From Saccharopolyspora rosea (GTDB lineage: Bacteria; Actinomycetota; Actinomycetes; Mycobacteriales; Pseudonocardiaceae), in NCBI RefSeq assembly GCF_025643595.1, contig NZ_CP102826.1, positions 6,200,001 to 6,264,000 on the forward strand: a stretch of DNA of 64,000 bases. The letters are read 5' to 3'. The notes beneath the pieces are model-generated. The model made no database searches. It saw nothing but the letters and a program-made list of their open reading frames with translations, and was not told the origin of the DNA. This document shows positions 25,448 to 33,847 of this stretch, piece after piece; position 1 is the first letter of the stretch, and each line of letters starts with the position of its first letter. The translations under genes and the position numbers were made by a program.

Positions 25448-25486
25448 TCACCCGCCGGCACGACGAGGGGCCGTGCCGGCGGGTGA
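25448..25486. terminator. Second hairpin between convergent genes
   Basis: A 15-bp stem, TCACCCGCCGGCACG pairing with CGTGCCGGCGGGTGA, encloses a 9-base loop. It ends seven bases before the stop of the YczR-like gene, so on the minus strand it would terminate that transcript. It is the second strong hairpin within 90 bp. Confidence 0.65.
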
Positions 25487-25492
25487 TCGCCG

Positions 25493-26929
25493 TCAGGCGA
25501 CCGGGCCGTGCCACCCGTCGGCCTCCGACCGCTCCGGCAGCGCCGCGGCTGCCGCCGCGAGCCGCCGCACCGCCTCCGCGAGCTGTGGTCCGGGCAACGT
25601 GAACGGCAGGCGGATCCGGCGTTCGAGCGCACCGAACACGGAGAACCGCGCGCCGGGGGCGATCCGCACCCCGTGCTGTTCGGCGACCACGGCGAGGCGG
25701 CTGCTCACCGGAGCGCCGATGTCGCACCACAGCGACAGACCTCCGTCCGGAAGCCGGAACGTCCAGTGCGGCAGGTGCTCCGCCACGGCCGCGACGAGGT
25801 CGTCCCGGCGCGCGGCGGTCTCCTCCCTCCTGCGCCGCAGCACGGCGGGCGCGTCGCCCAGCAGCTCGTGCAGCAGGAGTTGTTCCAGGACCGGGCTGCC
25901 CAGGTCCACCGCCGCCCGTCCGGCGACCGCGCGCTGCACGAACTCCTCGGAGGCCCGGATCCACCCGAGCCGCAGGCCGCCCCAGAACGACTTGCTCGCC
26001 GATCCGACCGTGATCACCCGATCGCTCAGGGCGCCCATCGGAGGCGGCGGCTCCTCGTCCGTGAGGTCGATGTCGACGAGCGTCTCGTCGACGACCGCGG
26101 TCGTGCACGTGCGGCGCAGCGCGTGCGCGAGCCGGTGCCGCCCCTCGGTGTCGAGCCGGAAACCGGTCGGGTTCTGGAAGTCCGGGATGAGGAAGGCCAG
26201 CCGCGGCGCGGCCTGGCGCAGCGTCGCGGCCAGCTGTTCGACGTCCCAGCCGGTGGCGACCATCGGGACCGCCACCGGTGTGATGTTGAGACTTCGCAGC
26301 GCCTCCAAGGTGTTCGGGTAGGTGGGGTGCTCGACGAGCACCCGTTCGCCCGGCGACACCAGCATCCGGAGGACCAGGGCGAAGGCGTGGTGCCCGCCGT
26401 TGGTGACCAGGATCTGGTCCGGAGTCGTGGGCAGACCCCGGCGGGAGTAGGTCTCGGCGATCGCCGCCCGCAGGCCCGGCAGTCCCATCGGCTGGTAACC
26501 GTGGTCCGACACGTGCTCGACGAGCCGCACCCGGGCCCGGTCCGCGGCAGGCCCCAGCTCCGGCGGGGCGCCGGGCGTGGCCACTGCGAGGTTGACCAGT
26601 TCCGGATCCGGATACCAACCGCCGTGCCCGTCGCCGGCGCTGGACCGCGGGAGGCGCACCCAGGAGCCCGCGCCCCGACGGCTGGCCACGAAGTTCTCCT
26701 CGCGGAGCTGGTCGAGTGCGCGGGCGATCAACGTCCGACTCACCGAGAGCGCGTCGGCGAGGTCGCGTTCGGCCGGGAGTCTGGTGCCGGGCGGGAGGCG
26801 TCCGTCGAGCACGAGCTGCCGCAGCGTCCCGGCGAGGACCCGGGACGAGGGACGGCCCGAAGCCCGCCAGGCCCCGAGCAACTCCGCCAGCTTGCCACCG
26901 GGTATGCGGCCGGACGGAGTGAACACCAT
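25493..26929 (-). CDS. yczR: MocR/PdxR family regulator (YczR type)
   Basis: The product fuses a GntR winged-helix (LRQLVLDGRLPPGTRLPAERDLADALSVSRTLIARALDQL, about 30-85) to a fold-type I aminotransferase-like domain. The PLP-binding segment is VGSASKSFWGGLRLGW, and the substrate-pocket NPTGF is present. MocR proteins of this subgroup control yczE, the membrane gene that lies divergently here, so the pairing supports the call. The start is probably ATG 26929 (MVFTPSGRIPGG); the frame extends to 26971 without a better start. CCAAT/ATTGG repeats fill the shared promoter region. Confidence 0.87.
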   Translation of the reverse strand: MVFTPSGRIPGGKLAELLGAWRASGRPSSRVLAGTLRQLVLDGRLPPGTRLPAERDLADALSVSRTLIARALDQLREENFVASRRGAGSWVRLPRSSAGDGHGGWYPDPELVNLAVATPGAPPELGPAADRARVRLVEHVSDHGYQPMGLPGLRAAIAETYSRRGLPTTPDQILVTNGGHHAFALVLRMLVSPGERVLVEHPTYPNTLEALRSLNITPVAVPMVATGWDVEQLAATLRQAAPRLAFLIPDFQNPTGFRLDTEGRHRLAHALRRTCTTAVVDETLVDIDLTDEEPPPPMGALSDRVITVGSASKSFWGGLRLGWIRASEEFVQRAVAGRAAVDLGSPVLEQLLLHELLGDAPAVLRRRREETAARRDDLVAAVAEHLPHWTFRLPDGGLSLWCDIGAPVSSRLAVVAEQHGVRIAPGARFSVFGALERRIRLPFTLPGPQLAEAVRRLAAAAAALPERSEADGWHGPVA

Positions 26930-26934
26930 GAAGA

Positions 26935-26972
26935 CCAATGTATGCCGATTGGCTCTCGTTTTGAAGTCCAAT
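26935..26972. promoter_or_regulatory. Candidate YczR operator
   Basis: CCAAT (26935-26939), ATTGG (26948-26952) and CCAAT (26968-26972) lie in the 61-bp gap between the divergent yczR and yczE genes. CTCGTTT (26955-26961) and AAACGAG (26982-26988) form a further inverted repeat. MocR regulators bind short repeats with mixed orientation in such gaps, so this is a plausible target. Confidence 0.5.
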
Positions 26973-26990
26973 CCGCCTTAGAAACGAGTC

Positions 26991-27632
26991 ATGGCTCCAC
27001 GCACCATCGACCTCTCACCGCTCCCGATCGTCGATCGCCCGCTGTCACGGCTGGCCCAGCTGTTCGTCGGGCTGGCGCTCTACGGAACCAGCATGGGCCT
27101 CATGGTTCGCGCCCAGCTGGGCCTCGCCCCGTGGGACGTCCTGAACCAGGGCCTCGTGCGACACCTCGGGTGGAGCTTCGGCGCCGTCACCGTGCTGACC
27201 GGGGTGGTCGTCCTCGCCGCCTGGGCCCCCTTGCGACAGCGCCCCGGTATCGGCACGGTCGCCAACGTCGTCGTGCTCGCGGTCTCGGTGGACACGACCT
27301 TGGCGGTCGTGCCGCCGCTGGTGGGACTGCCCGGCCGGATCGCGCTGCTGGTCTCGGCGATCGTGCTCAACGGGTTCGCGACCGCGGTGTACGTCGGCGC
27401 GCGGTTGGGTCCGGGGCCGCGGGACGGGCTGATGACCGGTCTGCACGCCCGCACCGGTTGGTCGGTGCGCGTGGTGCGCACCACGATCGAAGCCTGCGTG
27501 CTGGTCACCGGCTGGGTGCTGGGTGGCACGGCCGGAGTCGGCACGGTGCTGTACGCCCTGGGCATCGGCCCGTTGGCCCAGCTCTTCCTCCGGTTCACGA
27601 CGATTCGTTCGAAAAAAGATCTCTGCCCCTAG
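26991..27632 (+). CDS. yczE: YczE/YyaS/YitT-type membrane protein
   Basis: This 213-residue inner membrane protein has five hydrophobic segments. They include LFVGLALYGTSMGLMVRAQLGLAPWDVLNQG and the related second copy NGFATAVYVGARLGPGPRDGLMTGL, reflecting the internal repeat of the family. Function is unproven; family members are proposed transporters linked to their MocR regulator. ATG at 26991 follows directly on the operator region. It is divergent from yczR with a 61-bp gap. Confidence 0.88.
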   Translation: MAPRTIDLSPLPIVDRPLSRLAQLFVGLALYGTSMGLMVRAQLGLAPWDVLNQGLVRHLGWSFGAVTVLTGVVVLAAWAPLRQRPGIGTVANVVVLAVSVDTTLAVVPPLVGLPGRIALLVSAIVLNGFATAVYVGARLGPGPRDGLMTGLHARTGWSVRVVRTTIEACVLVTGWVLGGTAGVGTVLYALGIGPLAQLFLRFTTIRSKKDLCP

Positions 27633-27696
27633 AGACATTTGGCGTACCACGAAGTAACATGGTTGGCGTCCACCTGACCCCCAGGGGTGGACCTCG

Positions 27697-27750
27697 ACGC
27701 CCCCGCACTCCCGGTGACCCCCAGGCCGGTTGAGCGCGGGGGCGTCTTCT
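27697..27750 (+). terminator. Possible terminator after yczE
   Basis: GACGCCCCCGC (27697-27707) can pair with GCGGGGGCGTC (27737-27747), followed by TTC. The 29-base loop is long, so folding is less certain than for the other hairpins. Confidence 0.4.
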
Positions 27751-27811
27751 ACTCCACGATCAGCATGGCAGGCGACACCGACAACGAGCCGAAACCAGGG
27801 GCCGAAATGCG

Positions 27812-27839
27812 AAAAACCCCCGGTGGTTCACCGGGGGTT
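27812..27839 (-). terminator. Intrinsic terminator of the tRNA array
   Basis: On the minus strand AACCCCCGGTG (27839-27829) and CACCGGGGGTT (27825-27815) form an 11-bp stem with a 3-base loop, followed by a T-run read from the A-run at 27812-27816. It lies 21 bases beyond tRNA-Phe, where the array should end. Confidence 0.88.
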
Positions 27840-27859
27840 GTGCTGCAAGTCTCTCGACG

Positions 27860-27933
27860 TGGCCAGGGGCGGGGTCGAACCGCCGACCTTCCGCTTTTCA
27901 GGCGGACGCTCGTACCAACTGAGCTACCTGGCC
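27860..27933 (-). tRNA. tRNA-Phe (GAA)
   Basis: The minus strand gives acceptor GGCCAGG/CCTGGCC with discriminator A, D-arm AGCTCAGTTGGTACGAGC, anticodon loop CTGAAAA (GAA) and T-loop TTCGACC. All stems pair. The 3' CCA is not encoded. It is the last gene of the Glu-Asp-Phe array. Confidence 0.95.
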
Positions 27934-27961
27934 GTTAGCGTCCGGCTCGTGCCGTTCGCCT

Positions 27962-28038
27962 TGGCGACCCAGACGGGACTCGAACCCGCGACCTCCGCCG
28001 TGACAGGGCGGCGCGCTAACCAACTGCGCCACTGGGCC
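27962..28038 (-). tRNA. tRNA-Asp (GTC)
   Basis: The minus strand gives acceptor GGCCCAG/CTGGGTC, anticodon loop CTGTCAC (GTC), T-loop TTCGAGT and discriminator G followed by an encoded CCA. The cloverleaf is complete. It lies in the middle of the Glu-Asp-Phe array. Confidence 0.95.
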
Positions 28039-28063
28039 ATACTTGCGATCTTCAGTTGTCGCG

Positions 28064-28136
28064 TACCCCCAACGGGATTCGAACCCGCGCTACCGCCTTG
28101 AAAGGGCGGCGTCCTAGGCCGCTAGACGATGGGGGC
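28064..28136 (-). tRNA. tRNA-Glu (TTC)
   Basis: The minus strand gives acceptor GCCCCCA/TGGGGGT (one G-U pair), anticodon loop CTTTCAA (TTC) and T-loop TTCGAAT. The discriminator is A and no CCA is encoded. It is the first gene of the three-tRNA array. Confidence 0.95.
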
Positions 28137-28453
28137 TTGGCCGATTCGCAACCGACCCGGCCTTGCCTCCAACCGGCTTGCCCTTTCCGGGGCGCCCCGT
28201 TGGGAGCAATGAAGACTTTACGGCATGCCTTCCGGCGCCCGAAACAGGGGGGTCGCTTTTGGCGCGAGCCCGCCGCGCGAGCCTGCTCCCGTCGGCTCAC
28301 GCCCGGTCCATGATAGCGCTTTGACCAGTGGTTTCGGCCGATCTTCGGGACGAGTGGCCGGAGTGGCCCCGGGGACCGACGGGGTCGACGGGAGAGCTCG
28401 CCAGGGATCGAGAAGGGACAAAACAGGCAGGGCTGATTTTTGTGATCCAGGAC
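28137..28453. other. Intergenic region upstream of the tRNA array, 317 bp
   Basis: No gene is supported here. On the minus strand TATCAT near 28311-28316 (GCGCTATCATGG) could be the -10 of the tRNA promoter, without a clear -35. The region also carries the 3' flank of the TetR gene. Confidence 0.4.
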
Positions 28454-29011
28454 TCACATCCGGGCGGGTTTCGCGCCGGCGAGGACCACTCGCCATATCT
28501 CGGCCACGTGGTCGGCGAGCCCTTCGACGCTCATGGCGCACGCGCCCAGGAGGGCGGCGTGGACCACGCGGGCGGTCGCGGCAGGGTCGGCGTCCGCGCG
28601 CAGGAGGCGGCCGTGGACCGCACTGGTGAGCAGCTCGGCGAGCGATCGGCGCCAGGCGTCGACCTCCTCGGGCCGGCGGTGCGCCAGCCACATGCCCGCG
28701 CGGGTCATGACGTCGCGCTCCAGCTCCGCCGCCAGCTCGGCGGTCAGCCCGGTGGCCACCGACAGCGCGTCGTCGCCGGGCGTCGACCAGCGGTGCCGGA
28801 GACCGGCCAGGCGCTGCCGGTAGTGGGCCACCAACTCCTCGGCCACCGCTTCCTTGGACGGGAAGTGGAAGTAGAAGGCGCCCTTGGTGATGCCGCTGCG
28901 GCGCAACACGGCGTTGAGCGTGGTGCCGTCGTAACCCGTGGTGTCGAACTCCTCGGCCGCGGCGGCGAGGATCGCGCGGCGGGTCAGCTGGGCCCGGCGC
29001 TGCTGGGGCAT
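28454..29011 (-). CDS. TetR family regulator, ScbR/ArpA-like
   Basis: The 185-residue protein starts MPQQRRAQLTRRAILAAAAEEFDTTG. Its helix-turn-helix is AVLRRSGITKGAFYFHFPSKEAVAEELV. The FDTTGYDGTTL...GAFYFHFPSKE pattern is closest to the gamma-butyrolactone receptor-like (ScbR/ArpA) branch of TetR, and a conserved-looking tryptophan follows in LRHRWSTP. Ligand is unknown and no butyrolactone synthase is nearby, so it may be a pseudo-receptor. The ATG at 29011 is chosen over the long non-conserved upstream frame. A perfect palindrome lies 70 bp upstream. Confidence 0.88.
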   Translation of the reverse strand: MPQQRRAQLTRRAILAAAAEEFDTTGYDGTTLNAVLRRSGITKGAFYFHFPSKEAVAEELVAHYRQRLAGLRHRWSTPGDDALSVATGLTAELAAELERDVMTRAGMWLAHRRPEEVDAWRRSLAELLTSAVHGRLLRADADPAATARVVHAALLGACAMSVEGLADHVAEIWRVVLAGAKPARM

Positions 29012-29080
29012 GGACGGCTCCGGTGGATTCGTCGATCGTGACCCGCTCGACCGAGCGACGGAGTCCACGAACGGATGATC

Positions 29081-29099
29081 AACTTCGCCACGCGAAGTT
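29081..29099. promoter_or_regulatory. TetR operator candidate
   Basis: AACTTCGC-CAC-GCGAAGTT is a perfect inverted repeat with 8-bp arms, 70 bp upstream of the TetR start. TetR proteins typically repress themselves from such sites, so this is the likely autoregulatory element. Confidence 0.6.
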
Positions 29100-29230
29100 A
29101 CCGGGCTGAGCCCTCGCGCGCCCATGCCGTTCCGGGGCCGGGTCGATCTCGAAAAGCGACCGGAAGGTAGGTTTCGACCGGGTCCGCGAACCGCACCACC
29201 GGGGGTGTGCGGTTCGCGGACCACTTCGCC

Positions 29231-29470
29231 TCAGCGAGCGACCGGCGGCTGCCCGTCGTCATCGGGCACGAGGCCCAGCATGTCCAGCAGCAGACGGCAG
29301 TCCTCGGCATTCGCCGCTCCGCGTGCCACCGCCATCCGAGCTCGGTGCACCTGCTCCGACGAGATCCGCGCGGGCTCGCCGGAGCGTTGCGCGGGCACCG
29401 AGGAGGACGGGCGGGAGAGCCCCTCTTCCTGCTGCCACAAGAACTTCCGCACGTCGAGTGACCCGTACAT
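29231..29470 (-). CDS. Small hypothetical protein
   Basis: The 79-residue product begins MYGSLDVRKFLWQQEEGL and contains the helical segment ISSEQVHRARMAVARGAANAEDCRLLLDMLGLVPDD. ATG at 29470 follows a strong GGGAGG ribosome site. No domain is recognised and it lacks membrane segments or cysteine motifs beyond one Cys. Its compact, charged composition and ribosome site support a real gene rather than a chance frame. Confidence 0.72.
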   Translation of the reverse strand: MYGSLDVRKFLWQQEEGLSRPSSSVPAQRSGEPARISSEQVHRARMAVARGAANAEDCRLLLDMLGLVPDDDGQPPVAR

Positions 29471-30056
29471 GACGCCTCCCCGGCTCGGGTTCGCAGGCCG
29501 CAGGCTATCCACAGCCTCACAACCCCCACAGCCCCCCAGAGAGTGATTCGGGTTCAACGCAGAGTAATCGATCGGCGGGACGTCGATCCACATCGGATAC
29601 CGCGTCGCCCACCCTTCGGGCACCGCCCCGCCGAGAGAAGTCCACAGTAGACGCGAAGCTCCGCGGGCCGTGCGGGTTGCGACAGGCAGTCTGCACGAAC
29701 CCAACACGTCGAGCACCCAGACGGTCACCATCCGTGGCGCGGAACACGTCCAGCGGGCTATCCGCGCGGGGCATCCGGGACTGCACCACCCGGCGGGTCG
29801 GGTGCCGCGCTTCGGGGCAGCGCGCCCAGGGAACCGATTACCGGCCCGAACCTGTTCGAAGAGACTCCCCAAAGCCGGTTCGCCGTGTCAGAATCAGGTC
29901 GCTGACACACCCCCGGTCAGCACCTGTGGAGATCCCCTCCGGCCCCCGCGTTCCTCCCCCTGGCGCGGGGGCCCTCCGCTGTCCGCGGCACCCCCCGCGG
30001 CGGTGAGCGCGATCACAGCCACTCGCGCGCCGCAATCGAACCGTTATCGTGTCCGC
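29471..30056. other. Long intergenic region, 586 bp
   Basis: No frame here looks coding. A 10-bp stem GGCCCCCGCG (29941-29950) pairing with CGCGGGGGCC (29964-29973) could be a terminator, although no annotated gene ends beside it. GTGTCAG and CTGACAC form an inverted repeat near 29889-29912. The right end holds TTATCG, a -10-like element just upstream of the GTG at 30057. An unannotated small RNA is possible. Confidence 0.4.
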
Positions 30057-30533
30057 GTGGCTCTAGGACGAACGAAGAACAGTCGCCGGCAGAAGGCGGA
30101 ACCGCCGCCTGCCGAGCCGGCCGAACCGGATCACGAGCTGGAGTCGTACCTCGCGGCTCTCGCGCCCGAGGAGAGCGTCGAGACGACGGGATCCGGGCGT
30201 CGCTTCGGCGGGTCCGAGGTCTACCAGCTGCGACTGCCCCTGATGGCCAACGAGCGGCTCAAGGAGCTCGCGGCCAAGCAGGGCACCTCGCCCGCGGCGT
30301 TGGCGCGCGACTGGGTGCTGCAGCACCTCGCGGACGACCACCCGTCGAGCGCCGCCGCCGAGCCGAGCGCGCCCGCGGAACCGGACATCCCAGCCTGGCC
30401 CGGCCAGGAGACCCGGGACTTCTCGCCGGTGAACCAGCAGCAGTACGCCGGTGAGCTCTACGGATCGTCCGAGTACGGCGACGTCGAGCAGACCGAGGAG
30501 ATCACCGTGCCGCACAAGCGGTTCGGCCGGTGA
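30057..30533 (+). CDS. Ribbon-helix-helix-like protein
   Basis: The 158-residue product starts VALGRTKNSRRQKAEPPP. A central segment, VYQLRLPLMANERLKELAAKQGTSPAALARDWVLQHLAD, matches the strand-helix-helix pattern of CopG/Arc (RHH) DNA-binding domains. Disordered acidic flanks surround it and the end is basic (TVPHKRFGR). A -10-like TTATCG ends about ten bases before the GTG, suggesting a leaderless message. It could be a small regulator; no toxin or partner is adjacent. Confidence 0.75.
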   Translation: MALGRTKNSRRQKAEPPPAEPAEPDHELESYLAALAPEESVETTGSGRRFGGSEVYQLRLPLMANERLKELAAKQGTSPAALARDWVLQHLADDHPSSAAAEPSAPAEPDIPAWPGQETRDFSPVNQQQYAGELYGSSEYGDVEQTEEITVPHKRFGR

Positions 30534-30583
30534 TCGCCGTCATCCCCGTCCCGAGGAACTCCGACCACCCCGACCACGACCAC

Positions 30584-30620
30584 GGCCGGTGAAGGCGCCC
30601 CCCGACCGCCTTCACCGGCC
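30584..30620. terminator. Bidirectional terminator, 14-bp stem
   Basis: GGCCGGTGAAGGCG (30584-30597) pairs perfectly with CGCCTTCACCGGCC (30607-30620) across nine bases. It separates the convergent RHH-like and acyl-CoA dehydrogenase genes; the stop codon of the latter lies inside the stem. Confidence 0.8.
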
Positions 30621-31793
30621 GCTCAGGCCCAGCTCGCGGCTGATCAGCATGCGCTGGACCTCGCTGGTGCCCTCGCCGATCTCCAGGATCTTGGCGTCCC
30701 GGTAGAAGCGGCCGACGGGCGTCTCGTTCATGAAGCCGTAGCCACCGAAGATCTGGGTGGCGTCGCGGGCGTTGTCCATGGCCGCGTTCGACGAGGCCAG
30801 CTTGGCGATCGCCGCCTGCTTGCGGTACGGCTCACCGCGCAGCATGCGCGAGGCCGCGTCGTAGTACGCCAGCCGTGCGGTGTGCGCACGCAGTTCCATG
30901 TCGGCGATCTTGAACTGGATGGCCTGGTACTCGCCGATCTTGCGGCCGAACGCCTCGCGTTCGGCCACGTACCGCAGGCACTCGTCGACGCAGCCCTGGG
31001 CCAGGCCGACACCGAGCGCGGCGATCGCGACCCGGCCCTCGGTGAGCGTGGCGAGGAACTGGGCGTAGCCGCGACCGCGTTCGCCGAGCAGGTTGGCCTC
31101 GGGCACCCGGCAGCCGTCGAACGCCAGCTCGTGGGTGTCCGAGGCGTTCCAGCCGACCTTCGAGTACTTCTTGGCCACGGTGAAGCCCGGGGTGCCCGCG
31201 GGCACGATGATCGCCGAGATCTCCTTGCCGCCGTCCGGTTTCCGGCCGGTCACCGCGGTGACCGTGACGAAGCCGGTGATGTCGGTGCCGGAGTTGGTGA
31301 TGAACGCCTTCGAGCCGTTGATGACCCACTCGGCCCCGCCTCCGGGGGTGCTCCGCTCGTCGAGGACGGCGGCCGTGCGGGTGGCGCCCGCGTCCGAGCC
31401 GCCGTCCGGCTCGGTCAGGCCGAACGCGCCCAGCACCTCGCCGGTCGCCAGCCGCGGCAGCCAGGTCCGCTTCTGCTCCTCGGTGCCGAACCGGAAGATC
31501 GGCATGATGCCGAGCGAGACCCCGGCCTCCAGGGTGATCGCCACCGACGAGTCGACGCGCGCCAGCTCCTCCAGCGCCAGGCACAGCGCGAAGTAGTCGC
31601 CGCCCATGCCGCCGTACTCCTCCGGGAGGGGCAGGCCGAACAGGCCCATCCGGCCCATCGCCGCGACCAGCGGGTACGGGAACTCGCCGCGTTCGTAGTA
31701 GTCGCCGATGACCGGCGCGACCTCCTTGCGGGCGAAGGTCTGCACGCTTTCGCGCAGCGCCTCGTGCTCCTCGCTGAGCCGGTGGTCCACCAT
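30612..31793 (-). CDS. acdH: Acyl-CoA dehydrogenase, branched-chain type
   Basis: This 393-residue flavoenzyme introduces the alpha,beta double bond into acyl-CoA. FAD and substrate motifs are GAFGLTEPDGGSDAGATRT and FITNSGTDITGFVTV. The catalytic base is Glu374 in LEIGEGTSEVQR, the MCAD-like position rather than the isovaleryl-CoA dehydrogenase position. It ends an operon with biotin carboxylase and carboxyltransferase subunits, pointing to leucine/isoleucine-derived acyl-CoAs (FadE19-like). ATG follows the upstream TAG directly, with GAGGAGG as ribosome site inside the previous gene. Confidence 0.93.
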   Translation of the reverse strand: MVDHRLSEEHEALRESVQTFARKEVAPVIGDYYERGEFPYPLVAAMGRMGLFGLPLPEEYGGMGGDYFALCLALEELARVDSSVAITLEAGVSLGIMPIFRFGTEEQKRTWLPRLATGEVLGAFGLTEPDGGSDAGATRTAAVLDERSTPGGGAEWVINGSKAFITNSGTDITGFVTVTAVTGRKPDGGKEISAIIVPAGTPGFTVAKKYSKVGWNASDTHELAFDGCRVPEANLLGERGRGYAQFLATLTEGRVAIAALGVGLAQGCVDECLRYVAEREAFGRKIGEYQAIQFKIADMELRAHTARLAYYDAASRMLRGEPYRKQAAIAKLASSNAAMDNARDATQIFGGYGFMNETPVGRFYRDAKILEIGEGTSEVQRMLISRELGLSGR

Positions 31794-33809
31794 CTAGCCC
31801 TCCTCGTGGGGGGTGAGGACAGCCAGCGGCTGGTCCAGCCCGACCGACTGTCCTGTTCGGACATGAACTTCGGCGACCACGCCGTCGACCGGGGAGGTGA
31901 CGGTGTGTTCCATCTTCATCGCCTCGACGACGAACAGTTTCTGTCCACTTCGGACTTCCTGGCCGGGACTCGCCTCGGCGGCCAGCACGGTGCCCGGCAT
32001 CGGGCTGGCCACCACGCCGTCGGAGCGGGCGCTGCGCGCGCCGCGGTCGGCGAGCAGCCGGTGTTCGGCCAGGGACCAGGTGCGCCCGTCGGCGGCCAGC
32101 CAGGTGGTGCCGTCGACGTGCGCGACGCGGTAGCGGCGGGTGCGGCCGCGGAACGTGACCACCAGGGCGTCGTCGCGGGCGTGCGCGGCGGCCGGTTCGG
32201 GTGCGGCGTCCGGTTTCAGCGACACCTCGGCGTCGGCCGCGCGGCCGCGCACCCGCACCCGGACCTCGTCGCCGTCCGGGGCGGCGAAGCGCCAGGTGCT
32301 CCACGCCGGTTCGCCGAGGCGCCAGCCGCTGGGCACCTCCCACGGGTCCACCACCGGGCCGGTGGGTTCGGCGGCGAGCAGGCGCTCCAGGGCGGCGGCG
32401 ACGTGGACCTCCTCGGGGACGTCGGTGCTGACGAAGGAGTCCAGGTGGCGCTCGACCAGGCCGGTGTCCAGGCGTCCGGCACGGACGTCGGGGTGGGCGA
32501 GCAGGGCGCGCAGGAACGAGACGTTGGTGCCCAGGCCGAGGATCGCGGTGTCGGCGAGCGCGGCGTCGAGGCGCCGCAGGGCGTCGGCGCGGTCCGGGCC
32601 CCAGGCGACGACCTTGGCCAGCATCGGGTCGTAGTCCGAGCCGACGCGCATGCCGGTGCGCACGCCGGAGTCCACGCGCACCCCGGACGGCTCGTGGACG
32701 GCGAGGATCTCGCCGCCGGTGGGCAGGAAGCCGCGCGCCGGGTCCTCGGCGTAGACGCGGGCCTCGATCGCGTGGCCGTCCAGGCCGAGGTCGTCCTGCG
32801 ACCACGGCAGGGCTTCGCCCGCCGCCACGCGGACCTGCTGCTCGACCAGGTCGACCGCCCGGGCCTGGCCGACGGTCGTCACCAGCTCGGTGACCGGGTG
32901 CTCGACTTGCAGCCGGGTGTTCATCTCCATGAAGAAGAACTCGTCCGGGCGGTCGGCGGAGACGATGAACTCGACCGTTCCGGCGCCGACGTAGCCGACC
33001 GCGCGGGCCGCGTCGACCGCGGCCGCGCCGATGCGGGCCCGGGTCGCCGCGTCCAGCAGCGGGGACGGCGCCTCCTCGACGATCTTCTGGTGCCTGCGTT
33101 GCAGGCTGCACTCGCGTTCGCCCAGGTGGACGACGTTGCCGCGGGTGTCGGCGAGGACCTGGACCTCGATGTGCCGGGGGTTGGTGACGAAGCGCTCGAC
33201 GAACAGGGTGTCGTCGCCGAACGCCGCTCGGGCCTCGCGGCGGGCGGAGGCGATCCGGTCGGCCAGCTCGGTGTCGTCGTGCAGCAGGCGCATGCCCTTG
33301 CCTCCGCCTCCGGCCGACGGTTTGAGCAGCACCGGGAACCCGACCTCGGCGACGGCGCGGGCGAGGTCCTCGTCGGTCATGCCGGGGTCCGACCGGCCGG
33401 GCACGACCGGGACGCCCGCGGCGGAGACCGTGGCCTTGGCGCGGATCTTGTCGCCCATGGCCTCGATGGCGGCGGCGGGCGGGCCGATGAACGCGATGCC
33501 CGCCTCGGCGCACGCCTCGGCGAAGGCGGCGTTCTCCGAGAGGAACCCGTAGCCGGGGTGGATCGCCTGGGCCCCGGTGGCGCGGGCGGCGTCCAGGACG
33601 CGCTTGACGTCGAGGTAGCTGCGGGTGGCCGCGCTCGGTCCGATGTGGACCGCCGTGTCGGCCTCGGCGACGTGTCGGGCGGCGCGGTCGGCGTCGCTGT
33701 AGACCGCGACCGACCGGATGCCCAGGCGCCGCAGCGTCCGGATCACCCGCACGGCGATCTCGCCCCGGTTGGCCACGAGCACCACGTCGAAGTGCTGCAC
33801 TGCGCTCAT
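31794..33809 (-). CDS. accA1: Biotin carboxylase/BCCP alpha subunit, methylcrotonyl-CoA carboxylase type
   Basis: The 671-residue protein carries biotin carboxylase ([24 protein letters not shown]-grasp [28 protein letters not shown]) and a C-terminal biotinyl domain. The biotin lysine is Lys632 in [10 protein letters not shown]. With AccD1 it would carboxylate 3-methylcrotonyl-CoA in leucine breakdown, as the mycobacterial AccA1/AccD1 pair does. ATG at 33809 lies in the short gap after accD1. The stop abuts the acyl-CoA dehydrogenase start. Confidence 0.95.
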   Translation of the reverse strand: MSAVQHFDVVLVANRGEIAVRVIRTLRRLGIRSVAVYSDADRAARHVAEADTAVHIGPSAATRSYLDVKRVLDAARATGAQAIHPGYGFLSENAAFAEACAEAGIAFIGPPAAAIEAMGDKIRAKATVSAAGVPVVPGRSDPGMTDEDLARAVAEVGFPVLLKPSAGGGGKGMRLLHDDTELADRIASARREARAAFGDDTLFVERFVTNPRHIEVQVLADTRGNVVHLGERECSLQRRHQKIVEEAPSPLLDAATRARIGAAAVDAARAVGYVGAGTVEFIVSADRPDEFFFMEMNTRLQVEHPVTELVTTVGQARAVDLVEQQVRVAAGEALPWSQDDLGLDGHAIEARVYAEDPARGFLPTGGEILAVHEPSGVRVDSGVRTGMRVGSDYDPMLAKVVAWGPDRADALRRLDAALADTAILGLGTNVSFLRALLAHPDVRAGRLDTGLVERHLDSFVSTDVPEEVHVAAALERLLAAEPTGPVVDPWEVPSGWRLGEPAWSTWRFAAPDGDEVRVRVRGRAADAEVSLKPDAAPEPAAAHARDDALVVTFRGRTRRYRVAHVDGTTWLAADGRTWSLAEHRLLADRGARSARSDGVVASPMPGTVLAAEASPGQEVRSGQKLFVVEAMKMEHTVTSPVDGVVAEVHVRTGQSVGLDQPLAVLTPHEEG

Positions 33810-33847
33810 CCCTTCACCTCTTCGGACGGGTCCCCGGGGAACCCGCC

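Noticed and set aside
24551-25486. 311-codon plus-strand frame overlapping the proline-rich gene
   Set aside because: It is the shifted reading of the proline-rich gene, Arg/Gly-rich, and runs through both hairpins.
27730-28101. Short frames across the tRNA array
   Set aside because: They are readings of tRNA genes and linkers; apparent peptides such as TGLEPATSAVTGRRANQLRHWA are a known tRNA artefact.
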